Positions 41,311 through 51,548 of a stretch of DNA of 64,000 nucleotides are shown here, in pieces. Within the stretch, counting starts at the first letter, position 1. Each line of letters opens with the position of its first letter. The notes under the pieces were generated by a model. It was not told where the DNA came from. It ran no database searches and saw only the letters and a program-made list of their open reading frames with translations. Origin of the DNA: Photobacterium pectinilyticum (GTDB lineage: Bacteria; Pseudomonadota; Gammaproteobacteria; Enterobacterales; Vibrionaceae); assembly GCF_024357955.1 (NCBI RefSeq), contig NZ_JANEYT010000028.1, positions 1 through 64,000 on the forward strand, written 5' to 3'. The position numbers were made by a program, and so were the translations under genes.

Positions 41311-41595
41311 ATGAATAAAAGAGCAACTATGTCTTTTTTTGGGGTTGCTTTCGGAACCTTGGTGCAGTTGATCCTAGCCCCTTTTTTAGCGGTTGTTCTG
41401 GGCCTAGGCGTTGGTATAGGTAATTCTGAAATGTGGGAGTTAGCGTATAATTTGGTGCCAGCTTCATGTTTAGCAAGTATTGCTATCGTCATATTCTACT
41501 TCTTTAATGGTGGCTCAAGTAAAGCTTACTGGTGGTATATTAGTCCAATAGTATTACTTGTATTTCTTGTGATTATCGCAGAATTAACAGGATAA
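41311..41595 (+). CDS. Small three-helix membrane protein
   Basis: Hypothetical 94-residue protein beginning MNKRATMSFFG. Hydrophobic spans at about residues 8-33, 47-65 and 73-91 predict three membrane helices. The ribosome site is poor (GGTTGG), and the in-frame ATG at residue 7 is an alternative start. I do not recognise a family. It lies between the integrase relic and the PAS regulator in the AT-rich segment and is followed by a hairpin terminator, which supports a real transcript. Confidence 0.6.
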   Translation: MNKRATMSFFGVAFGTLVQLILAPFLAVVLGLGVGIGNSEMWELAYNLVPASCLASIAIVIFYFFNGGSSKAYWWYISPIVLLVFLVIIAELTG

Positions 41596-41632
41596 AAATC
41601 AGCACTCACTGGAGAGTTAGAGTGATTTTTTA
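41596..41632 (+). terminator. Probable terminator after the small membrane protein gene
   Basis: AATCAGCACTC pairs with GAGTGATT (small bulge) and is followed by six T residues. The remaining bases to 41850 hold no gene. Confidence 0.6.
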
Positions 41633-41850
41633 CAGCGAAGTTATACAGTTGAGTGGCTGCAATGCGACTTTGTCACAAAGCTTATGCAAGGTTTTCTACT
41701 TCGCTCATAAAAAAGGGGGGGCACTCGATATGAATCAACCAATATTGATGTAAAGTTGAACAGGTTGTTTTTTCATCTAAAATAGGCGTATCTTTTCCTG
41801 AGTTATACCTCAACCTATAATGGTTTTATTTAACCTATCTTATAATTGGG

Positions 41851-42627
41851 CTAAATGGTATTATCAAACAGAAATGGAGATACTGATATTGTTTGAATTC
41901 TTGAGTTCATTATTCCTGCGGGTGATAAGTTGGTAATATTATTGCTTATCAAGTATTCTCGGAAGCTTCTCCTGTTAAATATCCCTCCACAATAAACTGT
42001 TTGTGCCTTGTCTATTAAGCGTGAAATGTTGTTTTCAACTGTTTTTTTTGATCTGTTTAAAACCCCACTAATGAATTCATTTGAAAACCCACATAGAATA
42101 AAATAAGAATATGTTTCTTGAAGAGGTGTGAAAGTATCATTCAATTTGTTTGAGTTTATTACGGTTGTTGCATTTTTTAAAGCTGCTGATTTTTTATTAA
42201 ATGTGTCGTTTAGGCTTGCTGAGAAAGTATGTATTAATCCCGATTCATACAAGTTAACATCTATACCTATAACATCGCCTCTTTCATTTATAAGAGGCAT
42301 TTTTGAAACGTAAAAAGCTGTGCAAGATGAATGTGTTTTTATGATATGCAAGGAAAATAACTGCACCCTATTATAAACTACACTATTATTTTGCTCATTA
42401 ATTATGTCAGAGTGCTCTGTGAGGTTATGTTCTAATCTTAGAAGAGATTTCCCGATGATTTCTTTACCTTCAAGGCCAAAAACATTCTTGAAAGCTTTGT
42501 TCACAGAAACAAAATTACCATCTTTATCATAGACAGCACTAGGGTTTGAGCAATGTTTATATCTTAAACCTATGGTGTATAGATATTGTTGATTAGTTAT
42601 ATTCATATATTTTACTAGTGACAACAT
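41851..42627 (-). CDS. PAS domain protein with C-terminal LuxR-like helix-turn-helix
   Basis: Predicted sensory transcription regulator of 258 residues. The N-terminal half has a PAS fold: YDKDGNFVSVNKAFKNVFGL, then EGKEIIGKSLLRLEHN and the VIGIDVNLYES strand. The C-terminal half includes a GerE/LuxR-type helix-turn-helix, FSNEFISGVLNRSKKTVENN, preceded by LQETYSYFILCG and followed by ISRLIDKAQ. Base composition is far more AT-rich than the flanking core genes, a sign of acquisition. It is divergent from the ParB-like lipoprotein gene 410 bases away and convergent with the small membrane protein gene. Ligand and targets are unknown. ATG codons at residues 1 and 8 are both possible starts. Confidence 0.75.
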   Translation of the reverse strand: MLSLVKYMNITNQQYLYTIGLRYKHCSNPSAVYDKDGNFVSVNKAFKNVFGLEGKEIIGKSLLRLEHNLTEHSDIINEQNNSVVYNRVQLFSLHIIKTHSSCTAFYVSKMPLINERGDVIGIDVNLYESGLIHTFSASLNDTFNKKSAALKNATTVINSNKLNDTFTPLQETYSYFILCGFSNEFISGVLNRSKKTVENNISRLIDKAQTVYCGGIFNRRSFREYLISNNITNLSPAGIMNSRIQTISVSPFLFDNTI

Positions 42628-43037
42628 TGTGCGCCTGTTTGGCTTGGTTTACATTATAAATAAGTATTGTTTGATAACCAATAGTTCATTACTCAGAAGT
42701 ATGACTATTAACTTTATCGATCGTTGTTTTTAAAACTTACTTAACGCCAATTCAGTGAGTTGTTCACTGAACTACAAGTATCATAATCTCTATCTCAGCT
42801 AATTGATGATTTGCTTGATATTGTAGAACGACAAGAGTCCGCTTTATGTGAGTGGCTTGAAGATCATAACCTCGGAGTTTTGTGAATAAGTGTTTTGGGG
42901 GGATAAACTCAAAATACGGTATGAACTTCCATAATGGCTGTAATGACGGTCTACTTACAATAATTCTGTAAGATAAGCTTAACAAAAATAAACTACCATC
43001 TGTGAGCAATTTATACCTTTAGTAACATGGAATTAAG
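42628..43037. other. AT-rich gap with a possible gene relic and a palindromic site
   Basis: 410 bases between two divergent accessory genes. At 42796-42885 the plus strand encodes an in-frame run of protein-like sequence (QLIDDLLDIVERQESALCEW, then LEDHNLGVL and a stop). It is preceded by a stop codon and has no start, so it looks like the tail of a lost gene. At 42954-42972, CTTACA-N7-TGTAAG is a small inverted repeat just upstream of the lipoprotein gene and may be an operator. The opposite-strand frame at 42764-43009 is not credible. Confidence 0.45.
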
Positions 43038-44177
43038 ATGAAAAAAGCAGTGGTAGCATTGGTTGTTGCGGGTCTTTTGGCTGGATGTAATAGCAGTAGT
43101 AATAATAATGATATTAGCCTTGGCGAAAAAGGAAAGGAAGAGCACCTTAGCTTTGCGCCTGGTGAAGTGCACTGGGTTACTGTTGGTGATCTTATGCCAA
43201 CACAAAAAACGTTAGGTCAATTCCAAAATGACTATAAGCTAGGTCGCTGGCAGTTTGAGGAAGAGAAGCTTTTCGAAGAGTTTTGTGAGACCTACGGTCT
43301 TCGTGATTCGGTTGAGTTTTTTGATGAAAACAGTGATTTCAATGATCCTGACAGCTTCGAATGTAAAGAGCCTCGAGAGTCTGATGGTGAAATATCAGAA
43401 GACCAAAATGGCGTTGAGCGCATTATGACTTGGGTTAACCCTGTTATTGTCGGACCCGATGGTGCTTTGTATCTAACCGATGGGCACCATACGTTCAGTC
43501 GCTTTTATGGTATGGATGATGGTGGTAGCGACACAAGAGTGTTGGTGCGAGTAGAAGAAAACTTTGCATATGATGCAGATAACAATCGTACTGATATGCA
43601 AGCATTTTGGAACAAGATGCAAGAAACCAAAAACGTATATCTGTTCGAAAACGGTCATCCGATCGATCCTAAAGACTTGCCAAAAGATCTAGGGCAAGTT
43701 AGTGAAGATAACCCAGATGGTCTAATCAATGATGATTATCGCGCTCTTGTCTATCACACCCGTGATATCGGTTGGCATAAAGGTAGCGCAGAGTCGATCC
43801 CATTCCTTGAGTATTATTGGGCTGAAGAGCTGCGTCACGTGATTGAAGTTGCGGGTGCAGATACCATTGAAGAATATGTACAAGTCGTTCTGGATGCATC
43901 ACGCTTCATGGTCGGTCTTCCAAGCTATTACGTGTTAGGTGATAGTGATAAAACTGCAGCTGAGCTAGGTCAACAACCAGCACTGGAGTTCAATGATACA
44001 CAAAGCATCATCGAAGAGTTCATTTGTGAATGGGATGAAAAAAATGCTGAAGATGGAAAGCTAAAGCTGGGTAAACTTGGTTGGGCGTTTTATCAAAATG
44101 GCACTGATATCGAGGACTTCCCATCTCCTTGTAACAACGTAAGTGACTACAAAGAACGTTACGATTTGTCTCGCTAA
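43038..44177 (+). CDS. ParB-like (ParBc_2) domain lipoprotein
   Basis: Exported lipoprotein of 379 residues. The signal peptide ends in a lipobox LLAG-C with the lipidated cysteine at residue 17, followed by N, so outer-membrane sorting is likely. The body resembles the ParBc_2 family (putative ParB-like nuclease, COG4318). It has the VHWVTVGDLMPTQ strand at the start, ERIMTWVNPVIVGPDG, and the conserved YLTDGHHTFSRFY with D148-G-H-H151 where ParB proteins bind nucleotide. A long helical C-terminal part follows. The DNA-binding domain of true ParB is absent. The enzymatic activity is unknown. The ribosome site GGAATTAAG precedes the ATG. It is monocistronic with its own terminator. Confidence 0.8.
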   Translation: MKKAVVALVVAGLLAGCNSSSNNNDISLGEKGKEEHLSFAPGEVHWVTVGDLMPTQKTLGQFQNDYKLGRWQFEEEKLFEEFCETYGLRDSVEFFDENSDFNDPDSFECKEPRESDGEISEDQNGVERIMTWVNPVIVGPDGALYLTDGHHTFSRFYGMDDGGSDTRVLVRVEENFAYDADNNRTDMQAFWNKMQETKNVYLFENGHPIDPKDLPKDLGQVSEDNPDGLINDDYRALVYHTRDIGWHKGSAESIPFLEYYWAEELRHVIEVAGADTIEEYVQVVLDASRFMVGLPSYYVLGDSDKTAAELGQQPALEFNDTQSIIEEFICEWDEKNAEDGKLKLGKLGWAFYQNGTDIEDFPSPCNNVSDYKERYDLSR

Positions 44178-44187
44178 TACTCAATTA

Positions 44188-44226
44188 AGGTATTGGGCAA
44201 TTGATGTTTGTCCAATGCCTTTTTTC
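44188..44226 (+). terminator. Rho-independent terminator after the ParB-like lipoprotein gene
   Basis: AAGGTATTGGGCAA pairs with TTTGTCCAATGCCTT (two G-T pairs) and is followed by a T run. Confidence 0.8.
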
Positions 44227-44589
44227 TGTAAGCTGCTTGAAGTCTTGAGTTTGTTGATATCTCGGCGATGAGATGTGTCTTTAAACTTTTCCTGTAGTTG
44301 CCAGTCCCGCAGAAAGGCAAAGGAGCCGGGATCAGCAGAGTGCAGCAACATAAGGGGCAATCTGCTTTAGACCGCCCAGAGAGGCGATCACGCTATACCA
44401 CCAAGGAAGGTGAAAAAGTTTGGGGCCCGCTTTGCCATGCAAGGTATCCATGTGTGTTTTATTGCTTATTAAATCACAACATTTTATGGGGCAATTAGGT
44501 CTGGCAGAAAGTGCGAGTGAAAATGTGTCTTGAAAGAGTGCGAAGGAAGAGCGTCTGAACAAATATGCTACACAGCGTTCAGAAATGCA
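44227..44589. other. Unassigned stretch between the lipoprotein gene and tRNA-Ile2
   Basis: About 360 bases with no gene I can support. Composition returns to about 50 percent GC at 44298-44440, unlike the AT-rich DNA on its left, and short frames there are open on both strands without ribosome sites. It may be a remnant of another insertion at the tRNA locus. I found no copy of the tRNA 3' end that would mark an attachment repeat. Confidence 0.35.
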
Positions 44590-44624
44590 AAAGGCCTGAG
44601 TGGTTATTAACCGCTCAGGCCTTT
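44590..44624 (-). terminator. Terminator downstream of tRNA-Ile2
   Basis: A 17-base-pair stem, AAAGGCCTGAGTGGTTA against TAACCGCTCAGGCCTTT with one G-T pair. Read leftward it ends in TTT followed by GCATTTC. It lies 8 bases after the CCA end of the tRNA. Confidence 0.8.
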
Positions 44625-44631
44625 CTGTATT

Positions 44632-44707
44632 TGGTGGCCCCTCCCAGACTTGAACTGGGGACCAAGCGATTATGAGTCGCCTGCTCTAACCACTGAGCTA
44701 AGGGGCC
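44632..44707 (-). tRNA. tRNA-Ile2 (anticodon CAU, lysidine-modified)
   Basis: 76-base cloverleaf read leftward: acceptor GGCCCCT with matching AGGGGCC and an encoded CCA end, D-arm GCTCAGTGGTTAGAGC, anticodon arm GCGACTCATAATCGC with CAT as anticodon, and T-arm loop TTCAAGT. The body is almost the same as E. coli ileX, so I call it the minor isoleucine tRNA that reads AUA after TilS lysidinylation, not an elongator methionine tRNA. It lies between the accessory segment and rpoD, with its 3' end facing the accessory segment, the usual orientation for island integration. Confidence 0.92.
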
Positions 44708-44852
44708 GATTGGGTGAAATTATATGGGAAGGTTGTGGCCTTGTCTAGCGAATAAAGTGTTTATTTTGCTTGCTTTTTAGGCAGTTAACTGTGTTTTCTT
44801 GATATTGTCGGCAGCTGGAGCCAAGTCATTGATGGCTGAAACTAAGGGGATA

Positions 44853-44880
44853 AAAAAACGGGCCCGATGGCCCGTTTTTA
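44853..44880 (-). terminator. Rho-independent terminator after rpoD
   Basis: Read leftward, ACGGGCC-ATCG-GGCCCGT followed by seven T residues. It is 22 bases beyond the rpoD stop. Confidence 0.9.
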
Positions 44881-44902
44881 TCAATCGTGTCAGGATGTGT
44901 GG

Positions 44903-46744
<1,842 letters not shown>

Positions 46745-46837
46745 AGACGATATCCAACTTAGGGTCTGATTGAGAATAGTAGTATGCAGATATGCAAACC
46801 GATAATTATAACAAATTTCTTAATTGATGACTACTTA

Positions 46838-48598
46838 CTAGCCGGGACGGTTGAGTATCAGCAACTGCAATTCCCGCTTCTCTTCGACTGATAAGCCGAC
46901 GGTTCTCGATTTAGCCTGCAACTTTTCGATTTGTTGTTTAACGCACTGGTCAATGACTTTGTCCATTGCGTCAAGAAAAACATCTAGAGTGTTGTCCTCT
47001 TCCTTGACAAGAGGTAGCTGCCAGGCCGCCAGACGAGCCAGCATCCCTTCGCTTTTGCTTCCGCGCCAACTCTCTAGAAGTTGTCCAGTTCTAACATTGG
47101 GGTTCGCCCGACACTTTTCAACTATTGTTAATAATAAATTTAGTCCAGCGACATCAATTCCTTCAAATGCTGCCATATCAAATTCTAGGCTATTGACAAA
47201 TTCTGGGTTCTGGATGAGCAACGCGATCACTTCCCGCATCGGGGTGCGCTTAATTTCAGGCTGGCCAACTTTCTTTGGTGCGTCGGCCCCCTGTTTAGAG
47301 ATTAGCTGCTGCAGCTGGCTTTCGTCGGGTAATCCCAGTTTTCTGCCTAGCATCTCACGTAAATAGAGCCGCAGGGTACCGCCCGGTACTTTGTCGATCA
47401 GCGGAACAGCCAACGTACTGAGCTTGGCCTTGCCTTCGTTACTGCTGGTATCGACTTGCTGCAGCAGGGTCGAGAACAGGAAGTCCGACAGGTTCATCGA
47501 CTGGTTGACTTGCTGCTCGAACCCTTCTTGGCCGTATTGGCGGATATAGGTATCGGGATCTTCGCCATCGGGCAAGAACATAAACTTGAGCTGGCGGCCG
47601 TCGTTGAGGTAGGGCAGGGCTTGCTCCATAGCACGCCACGCGGCATCACGGCCGGCTCGGTCGCCATCGTAGCAACACACTACGGTACCTGTCTGGCGGA
47701 ACATCATCTGGATATGATCGCCGGTGGTCGAGGTACCCAGTGAGGCAACGGCATAGTCAACGCCGAACTGGGCCAGGGCAACAACATCCATATAGCCTTC
47801 GACTACCAGCAGCTTTTCCGGTTCGCGGTGGGCTTGCAGGACTTCGTATAGGCCATAGAGCTCGCGGCCCTTGTGGAAAATCGGGGTTTCCGGTGAGTTG
47901 AGGTATTTCGGTGTACCGTCTCCCAGTACCCGCCCACCAAAGCCGATCACTCGGCCACGGCGATCGTGGATTGGGAACATGACCCGGCCTCGGAATCGGT
48001 CATAGCGGCGGCCGTTGTCGTTTTCGATCAGCATGCCGGCACTGACTAGCGCCTGCTGGGCTTCCATATCGCGACCAAAACGGTTACGGACTTGATCCCA
48101 CTGATCCGGTACAAAGCCGATACCAAACTTTTTGACGACTTCACCGGATAGCCCGCGCTCTTTGAGGTAGTCGATTGCTAGCAGACCTTCCTGGGTACGC
48201 AGTTGGCTTTGGTAGAACTGGGAGATCTGCCCCATTATGTCGTACAAGCCAAGTTTTTCTTTGCTACGGACGCCAGATTGGCCGCCACCACTGCCTTGTT
48301 CGCGCGGCACTTCAAGACCCAGTTGTGAGGCAAGCTCATCTATCGCCTCGACAAACTCCAGACGATCGAACTCCATGACAAAGTCGAGGACATTGCCGTG
48401 GGCACCGCAACCAAAACAGTGGTAGAACTGCTTTTCTTGGCTGACAGAGAATGAGGGGGTCTTTTCGTTGTGGAACGGGCAGCAGGCACCAAAGTTCTTG
48501 CCCTGTTTTTTTAGCTTAACTCTGGCATCCACAATATCCACGATGTCATGTCGCGATATGAGATCATCGATAAATGTACGTGGGATTTTTCCTGCCAT
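46838..48598 (-). CDS. dnaG: DNA primase
   Basis: Synthesises RNA primers at the replication fork. The N-terminal zinc-binding domain has ligands C40, H43, C61 and C64. The TOPRIM catalytic core has VVEGYMDVVAL and the acidic CYDGDRAGRDAA. The C-terminal helicase-binding domain interacts with DnaB. Length 586 is typical. A hairpin lies in the yqeY-dnaG gap and may set the low dnaG expression known for this operon in E. coli. Confidence 0.98.
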   Translation of the reverse strand: MAGKIPRTFIDDLISRHDIVDIVDARVKLKKQGKNFGACCPFHNEKTPSFSVSQEKQFYHCFGCGAHGNVLDFVMEFDRLEFVEAIDELASQLGLEVPREQGSGGGQSGVRSKEKLGLYDIMGQISQFYQSQLRTQEGLLAIDYLKERGLSGEVVKKFGIGFVPDQWDQVRNRFGRDMEAQQALVSAGMLIENDNGRRYDRFRGRVMFPIHDRRGRVIGFGGRVLGDGTPKYLNSPETPIFHKGRELYGLYEVLQAHREPEKLLVVEGYMDVVALAQFGVDYAVASLGTSTTGDHIQMMFRQTGTVVCCYDGDRAGRDAAWRAMEQALPYLNDGRQLKFMFLPDGEDPDTYIRQYGQEGFEQQVNQSMNLSDFLFSTLLQQVDTSSNEGKAKLSTLAVPLIDKVPGGTLRLYLREMLGRKLGLPDESQLQQLISKQGADAPKKVGQPEIKRTPMREVIALLIQNPEFVNSLEFDMAAFEGIDVAGLNLLLTIVEKCRANPNVRTGQLLESWRGSKSEGMLARLAAWQLPLVKEEDNTLDVFLDAMDKVIDQCVKQQIEKLQAKSRTVGLSVEEKRELQLLILNRPG

Positions 48599-48706
48599 AG
48601 CGTGGTGTTACCTGCTGCGTGTGGGGTGCCAAATCAAAGTGTTATCGCTGATGATAGCACTTTGATTTGGCTGCGTTGAAATATAATTGACGGGGTGCTG
48701 AATACG

Positions 48707-48746
48707 AACAAGCCGCGCAGTCCGGAACCGGATAGCACGGCTTGTT
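48707..48746 (-). other. Stem-loop in the yqeY-dnaG intergenic region
   Basis: AACAAGCCGCGC pairs with GCACGGCTTGTT (one mismatched pair), and the loop contains a second small stem, TCCGG-AA-CCGGA. No T-tract follows in the leftward direction, so it is a poor intrinsic terminator. It could be a processing or partial termination site, comparable in position with the terminator between rpsU and dnaG of E. coli. Confidence 0.6.
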
Positions 48747-48764
48747 GCAGAAATAGGGTAGGGA

Positions 48765-49208
48765 TTAACCTAGCTTGGCTTTCACCAACTGGCTAACTTT
48801 ACCCATATCGGCACGACCCTGAACTTGTGGCTTCAACACGCCCATCAGTTTGCCCATGTCTTGCATGCTGGCAGCACCGGTTGTAGCAATTGCCTCATCC
48901 AACAGAGCGGCGACTTCGTCGTCGGTCAGTGGCTGTGGCATGAACTCTTCCAGTACTGTGATTTCAGCAAGCTCAACATCAGCAAGATCTTGGCGATTGG
49001 CTGCTTCGTATTGAGCAACAGAATCACGGCGCTGTTTTACCATTTTGGTCAATACTGCCAGCACGTCGTCATCGGTAAGAGTGATCTTCTCGTCAACTTC
49101 ACGCTGTTTAATGGCAGCCATTACCAAGCGAATCGTACCAAGACGTGGTTTGTCTTTGGCTTTCATCGCTGTTTTTTGTTCGTCTTTTAGACGTTCAATC
49201 AGAGTCAT
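48765..49208 (-). CDS. yqeY: GatB/YqeY domain protein
   Basis: Small helical protein of the YqeY family, related to the C-terminal tRNA-binding domain of GatB; its role is not established. The family start MTLIERLKDEQKTAMKAKDK and the LGTIRLVMAAIKQREVDE segment are followed by MPQPLTDDEVAALLDEAI and GKLMGVLKPQVQGRADMGKV. Length 147 is typical. It lies between rpsU (28 bases upstream) and dnaG, the common order in Vibrionaceae. Confidence 0.94.
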   Translation of the reverse strand: MTLIERLKDEQKTAMKAKDKPRLGTIRLVMAAIKQREVDEKITLTDDDVLAVLTKMVKQRRDSVAQYEAANRQDLADVELAEITVLEEFMPQPLTDDEVAALLDEAIATTGAASMQDMGKLMGVLKPQVQGRADMGKVSQLVKAKLG

Positions 49209-49236
49209 AACACGTTCCTTCTGTTAATCAGACAGA

Positions 49237-49452
49237 TTAGTACAGACGAACGCGACGCGCGTTTTCGCGAGCCAATTTCTTCAGGTGACGCTTAACTGCC
49301 GCTGCTTTCGCACGCTTACGTACAGTAGTAGGCTTTTCGAAGTGCTCACGACGACGTACTTCAGAAAGGATACCTGCTTTTTCGCAAGAGCGCTTGAAAC
49401 GACGTAGTGCTACGTCAAACGGTTCGTTTTCACGTACTTTGATTACTGGCAT
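49237..49452 (-). CDS. rpsU: 30S ribosomal protein bS21
   Basis: Small basic ribosomal protein of 71 residues, near-identical to the gammaproteobacterial form ([20 protein letters not shown] start; [21 protein letters not shown] end, here [17 protein letters not shown]). It binds near the 3' end of 16S rRNA and the anti-Shine-Dalgarno region. First gene of the leftward macromolecular synthesis operon. The 184 bases to divergent tsaD must hold both promoters. Confidence 0.98.
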   Translation of the reverse strand: MPVIKVRENEPFDVALRRFKRSCEKAGILSEVRRREHFEKPTTVRKRAKAAAVKRHLKKLARENARRVRLY

Positions 49453-49636
49453 GTAATACTCACCTCAGAGTGATTCGGTTAATGCTGATGTTCATTAAAG
49501 TATCAGCTGATTAAAAATGGTGCGAAATTCTAATCTGATCTGGGGGCATTTGTAAAGCATTCTGCAACCCTGAACTGGTTAATTTCTGTCAAGGGCGGTA
49601 GTATGGCCCTCAATTACCATAAGTATAGAGGTTGTT

Positions 49637-50659
49637 ATGCGTATACTGGGCATCGAAACCTCCTGTGACGAAACAGGTGTGGCTATTTTCGATGATGAAA
49701 AAGGCCTATTGGCACACGAGCTTTACAGCCAGGTAAAACTGCACGCCGACTACGGTGGTGTTGTTCCTGAGCTGGCTTCCCGTGACCATGTCAAGAAGAC
49801 GATTCCGCTCATCAAGGAAGCGCTTAACAATGCTGGCTTGACGCCAGCAGATTTGGACGGTGTGGCTTACACCGCTGGCCCTGGCCTAGTCGGCGCATTG
49901 CTTGTCGGGGCAACGATTGGCCGCAGTTTGGCATATGCTTGGGACTTACCCGCTGTTGCTGTACACCATATGGAAGGCCACCTGCTGGCCCCTATGCTGG
50001 AAGATAACCCGCCCCAGTTCCCGTTTGTGGCACTGCTGGTGTCGGGTGGCCATACCATGATGGTCGAAGTCAAAGGCATTGGCGAGTACCAAATTTTGGG
50101 TGAGTCGATCGATGATGCCGCCGGCGAAGCGTTTGATAAAACCGCCAAGCTGATGGGGCTGGACTACCCTGGCGGCCCTTTGTTGTCGCGGTTGGCAGAT
50201 AAAGGCACGGCTGGTCGCTTCAAGTTCCCGCGTCCGATGACCGACCGTCCGGGGCTGGACTTTAGTTTTTCTGGCCTGAAGACATTTGCAGCAAATACCA
50301 TTCGCGCCAATGACGATGATGATCAGACCCGTGCTGATATTGCCTACGCATTCCAGGAAGCCGTAGTTGATACCTTGGCGATTAAATGTAAGCGAGCCCT
50401 CAAGCAGACGGGATTCAAGCGCTTGGTGATTGCCGGTGGTGTGAGTGCCAACAAGCACTTGCGTGAGCAGCTGGAAGCCATGATGACGAAGATGGGGGGT
50501 GAGGTTTTCTACCCGCGTACCGAATTCTGTACAGATAACGGGGCGATGATCGCCTTTGCCGGTATGCAGCGCCTGAAAAACCAAGAGACGATGGACTTGG
50601 GGGTGAAAGCTTTCCCACGTTGGCCTATTGACCAGCTTAAGCCGATTCAAGGCGAATAA
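49637..50659 (+). CDS. tsaD: tRNA N6-threonylcarbamoyladenosine transferase catalytic subunit
   Basis: Transfers the threonylcarbamoyl group to A37 of ANN-decoding tRNAs together with TsaB and TsaE. ASKHA-fold motifs are seen: [16 protein letters not shown] at the start, the metal-ligand HHMEGH at residues 110-115 (H111 and H115), LLVSGGHT, and the C-terminal [11 protein letters not shown] and [11 protein letters not shown]. Length 340. Its substrates include the tRNA-Ile2 encoded 5 kb away, which is only functional linkage by shared pathway. Confidence 0.97.
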   Translation: MRILGIETSCDETGVAIFDDEKGLLAHELYSQVKLHADYGGVVPELASRDHVKKTIPLIKEALNNAGLTPADLDGVAYTAGPGLVGALLVGATIGRSLAYAWDLPAVAVHHMEGHLLAPMLEDNPPQFPFVALLVSGGHTMMVEVKGIGEYQILGESIDDAAGEAFDKTAKLMGLDYPGGPLLSRLADKGTAGRFKFPRPMTDRPGLDFSFSGLKTFAANTIRANDDDDQTRADIAYAFQEAVVDTLAIKCKRALKQTGFKRLVIAGGVSANKHLREQLEAMMTKMGGEVFYPRTEFCTDNGAMIAFAGMQRLKNQETMDLGVKAFPRWPIDQLKPIQGE

Positions 50660-50711
50660 GCGGCTTACAAGATAAATCGACGAGAGAAGCAACTCTGCGG
50701 CAAGCTGTGAC

Positions 50712-51335
50712 TCAGTCTTGTGGCGGGGTTGTTTTGTTTTTGCGCTGGAATTTATTCCAAATCTTGCTTTCCTCACCTTCCAGCAGGCGACGGACGTTGT
50801 CGTGGTGACGTAAGACGATAAGGCATGACAGCATGGCCACTGGCATGGTGTATTCGGGTTTGATCCACCAGGTAAAGAGCGGTGCGGCAAGGGCCGTGAC
50901 CATGGAACCCAGCGAAGAATAACCGGTCATCAACACGGTCAGCACCCACGTACTGATCAGCAAGCCGCTTAAATCCCAGCCGATGGGAGCCAGTGAGCCT
51001 AGAGCGGTGGCCACCCCTTTCCCCCCCCTAAAATGAAAGAAGATCGGATAGATATGACCGAGACACGCGGCGATCCCGATGATCCCCAGCATGAATGGAT
51101 TGACCCCGATAAAGTAGCTGATCCATACCGGCAGCATCCCCTTGAGGATATCGCACACCAGCACGCTAGCGGCTGCTCCGCGTCCGCCAAGACGCAAGAC
51201 ATTGGTCGCCCCGGGATTACCAGAGCCGTTTTCACGCGGATCAGGTAGGCCATACAGGCGGCAGATCAATACGGCACTGGATATAGAGCCCAGTAGATAA
51301 GCGCCGATAATGATCATGAGTACAAGTGGTGTCAT
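50712..51335 (-). CDS. plsY: Glycerol-3-phosphate acyltransferase PlsY
   Basis: Inner-membrane acyltransferase that uses acyl-phosphate to make lysophosphatidic acid. From the ATG at 51335 ([20 protein letters not shown]) it has 207 residues and several membrane helices. Conserved loops are [32 protein letters not shown] and the C-terminal [16 protein letters not shown] start nine codons earlier is open but atypical. It converges with tsaD across 52 bases and is divergent from folB. Confidence 0.96.
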   Translation of the reverse strand: MTPLVLMIIIGAYLLGSISSAVLICRLYGLPDPRENGSGNPGATNVLRLGGRGAAASVLVCDILKGMLPVWISYFIGVNPFMLGIIGIAACLGHIYPIFFHFRGGKGVATALGSLAPIGWDLSGLLISTWVLTVLMTGYSSLGSMVTALAAPLFTWWIKPEYTMPVAMLSCLIVLRHHDNVRRLLEGEESKIWNKFQRKNKTTPPQD

Positions 51336-51548
51336 GCAAGGTCCTGTAGCTAGTGGCCTCAAGTCGCCGATTTATCGATCGTCAGCCATGCTGCATGGGC
51401 CGGCATATGGTATAGTGCTCAGCCAATGCCGATAGGCAACACGATGATCATATAAATCAAGATCATAGTATATTGACGATTACGACCTGATAATACGCGT
51501 TTTTGCTCAAATTAGGTATCCGACCTCTAACAAAATTAGCGATTGAAC

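Noticed and set aside
42764-43009. Leftward 81-codon frame between the PAS regulator and the lipoprotein gene
   Set aside because: No ribosome site. It lies antisense to a more protein-like relic and over the probable lipoprotein promoter.
44298-44498. Rightward 66-codon frame near the tRNA
   Set aside because: It needs a TTG start without a ribosome site, and the residues after the first 40 look like noncoding translation.
44332-44562. Leftward 76-codon frame near the tRNA
   Set aside because: It overlaps the previous frame on the other strand, has no start signals and shows no family resemblance.
44632-44707. Elongator tRNA-Met reading of the CAU tRNA
   Set aside because: The body matches tRNA-Ile2 (ileX type) much better than methionine tRNAs, so the isoleucine call is preferred.
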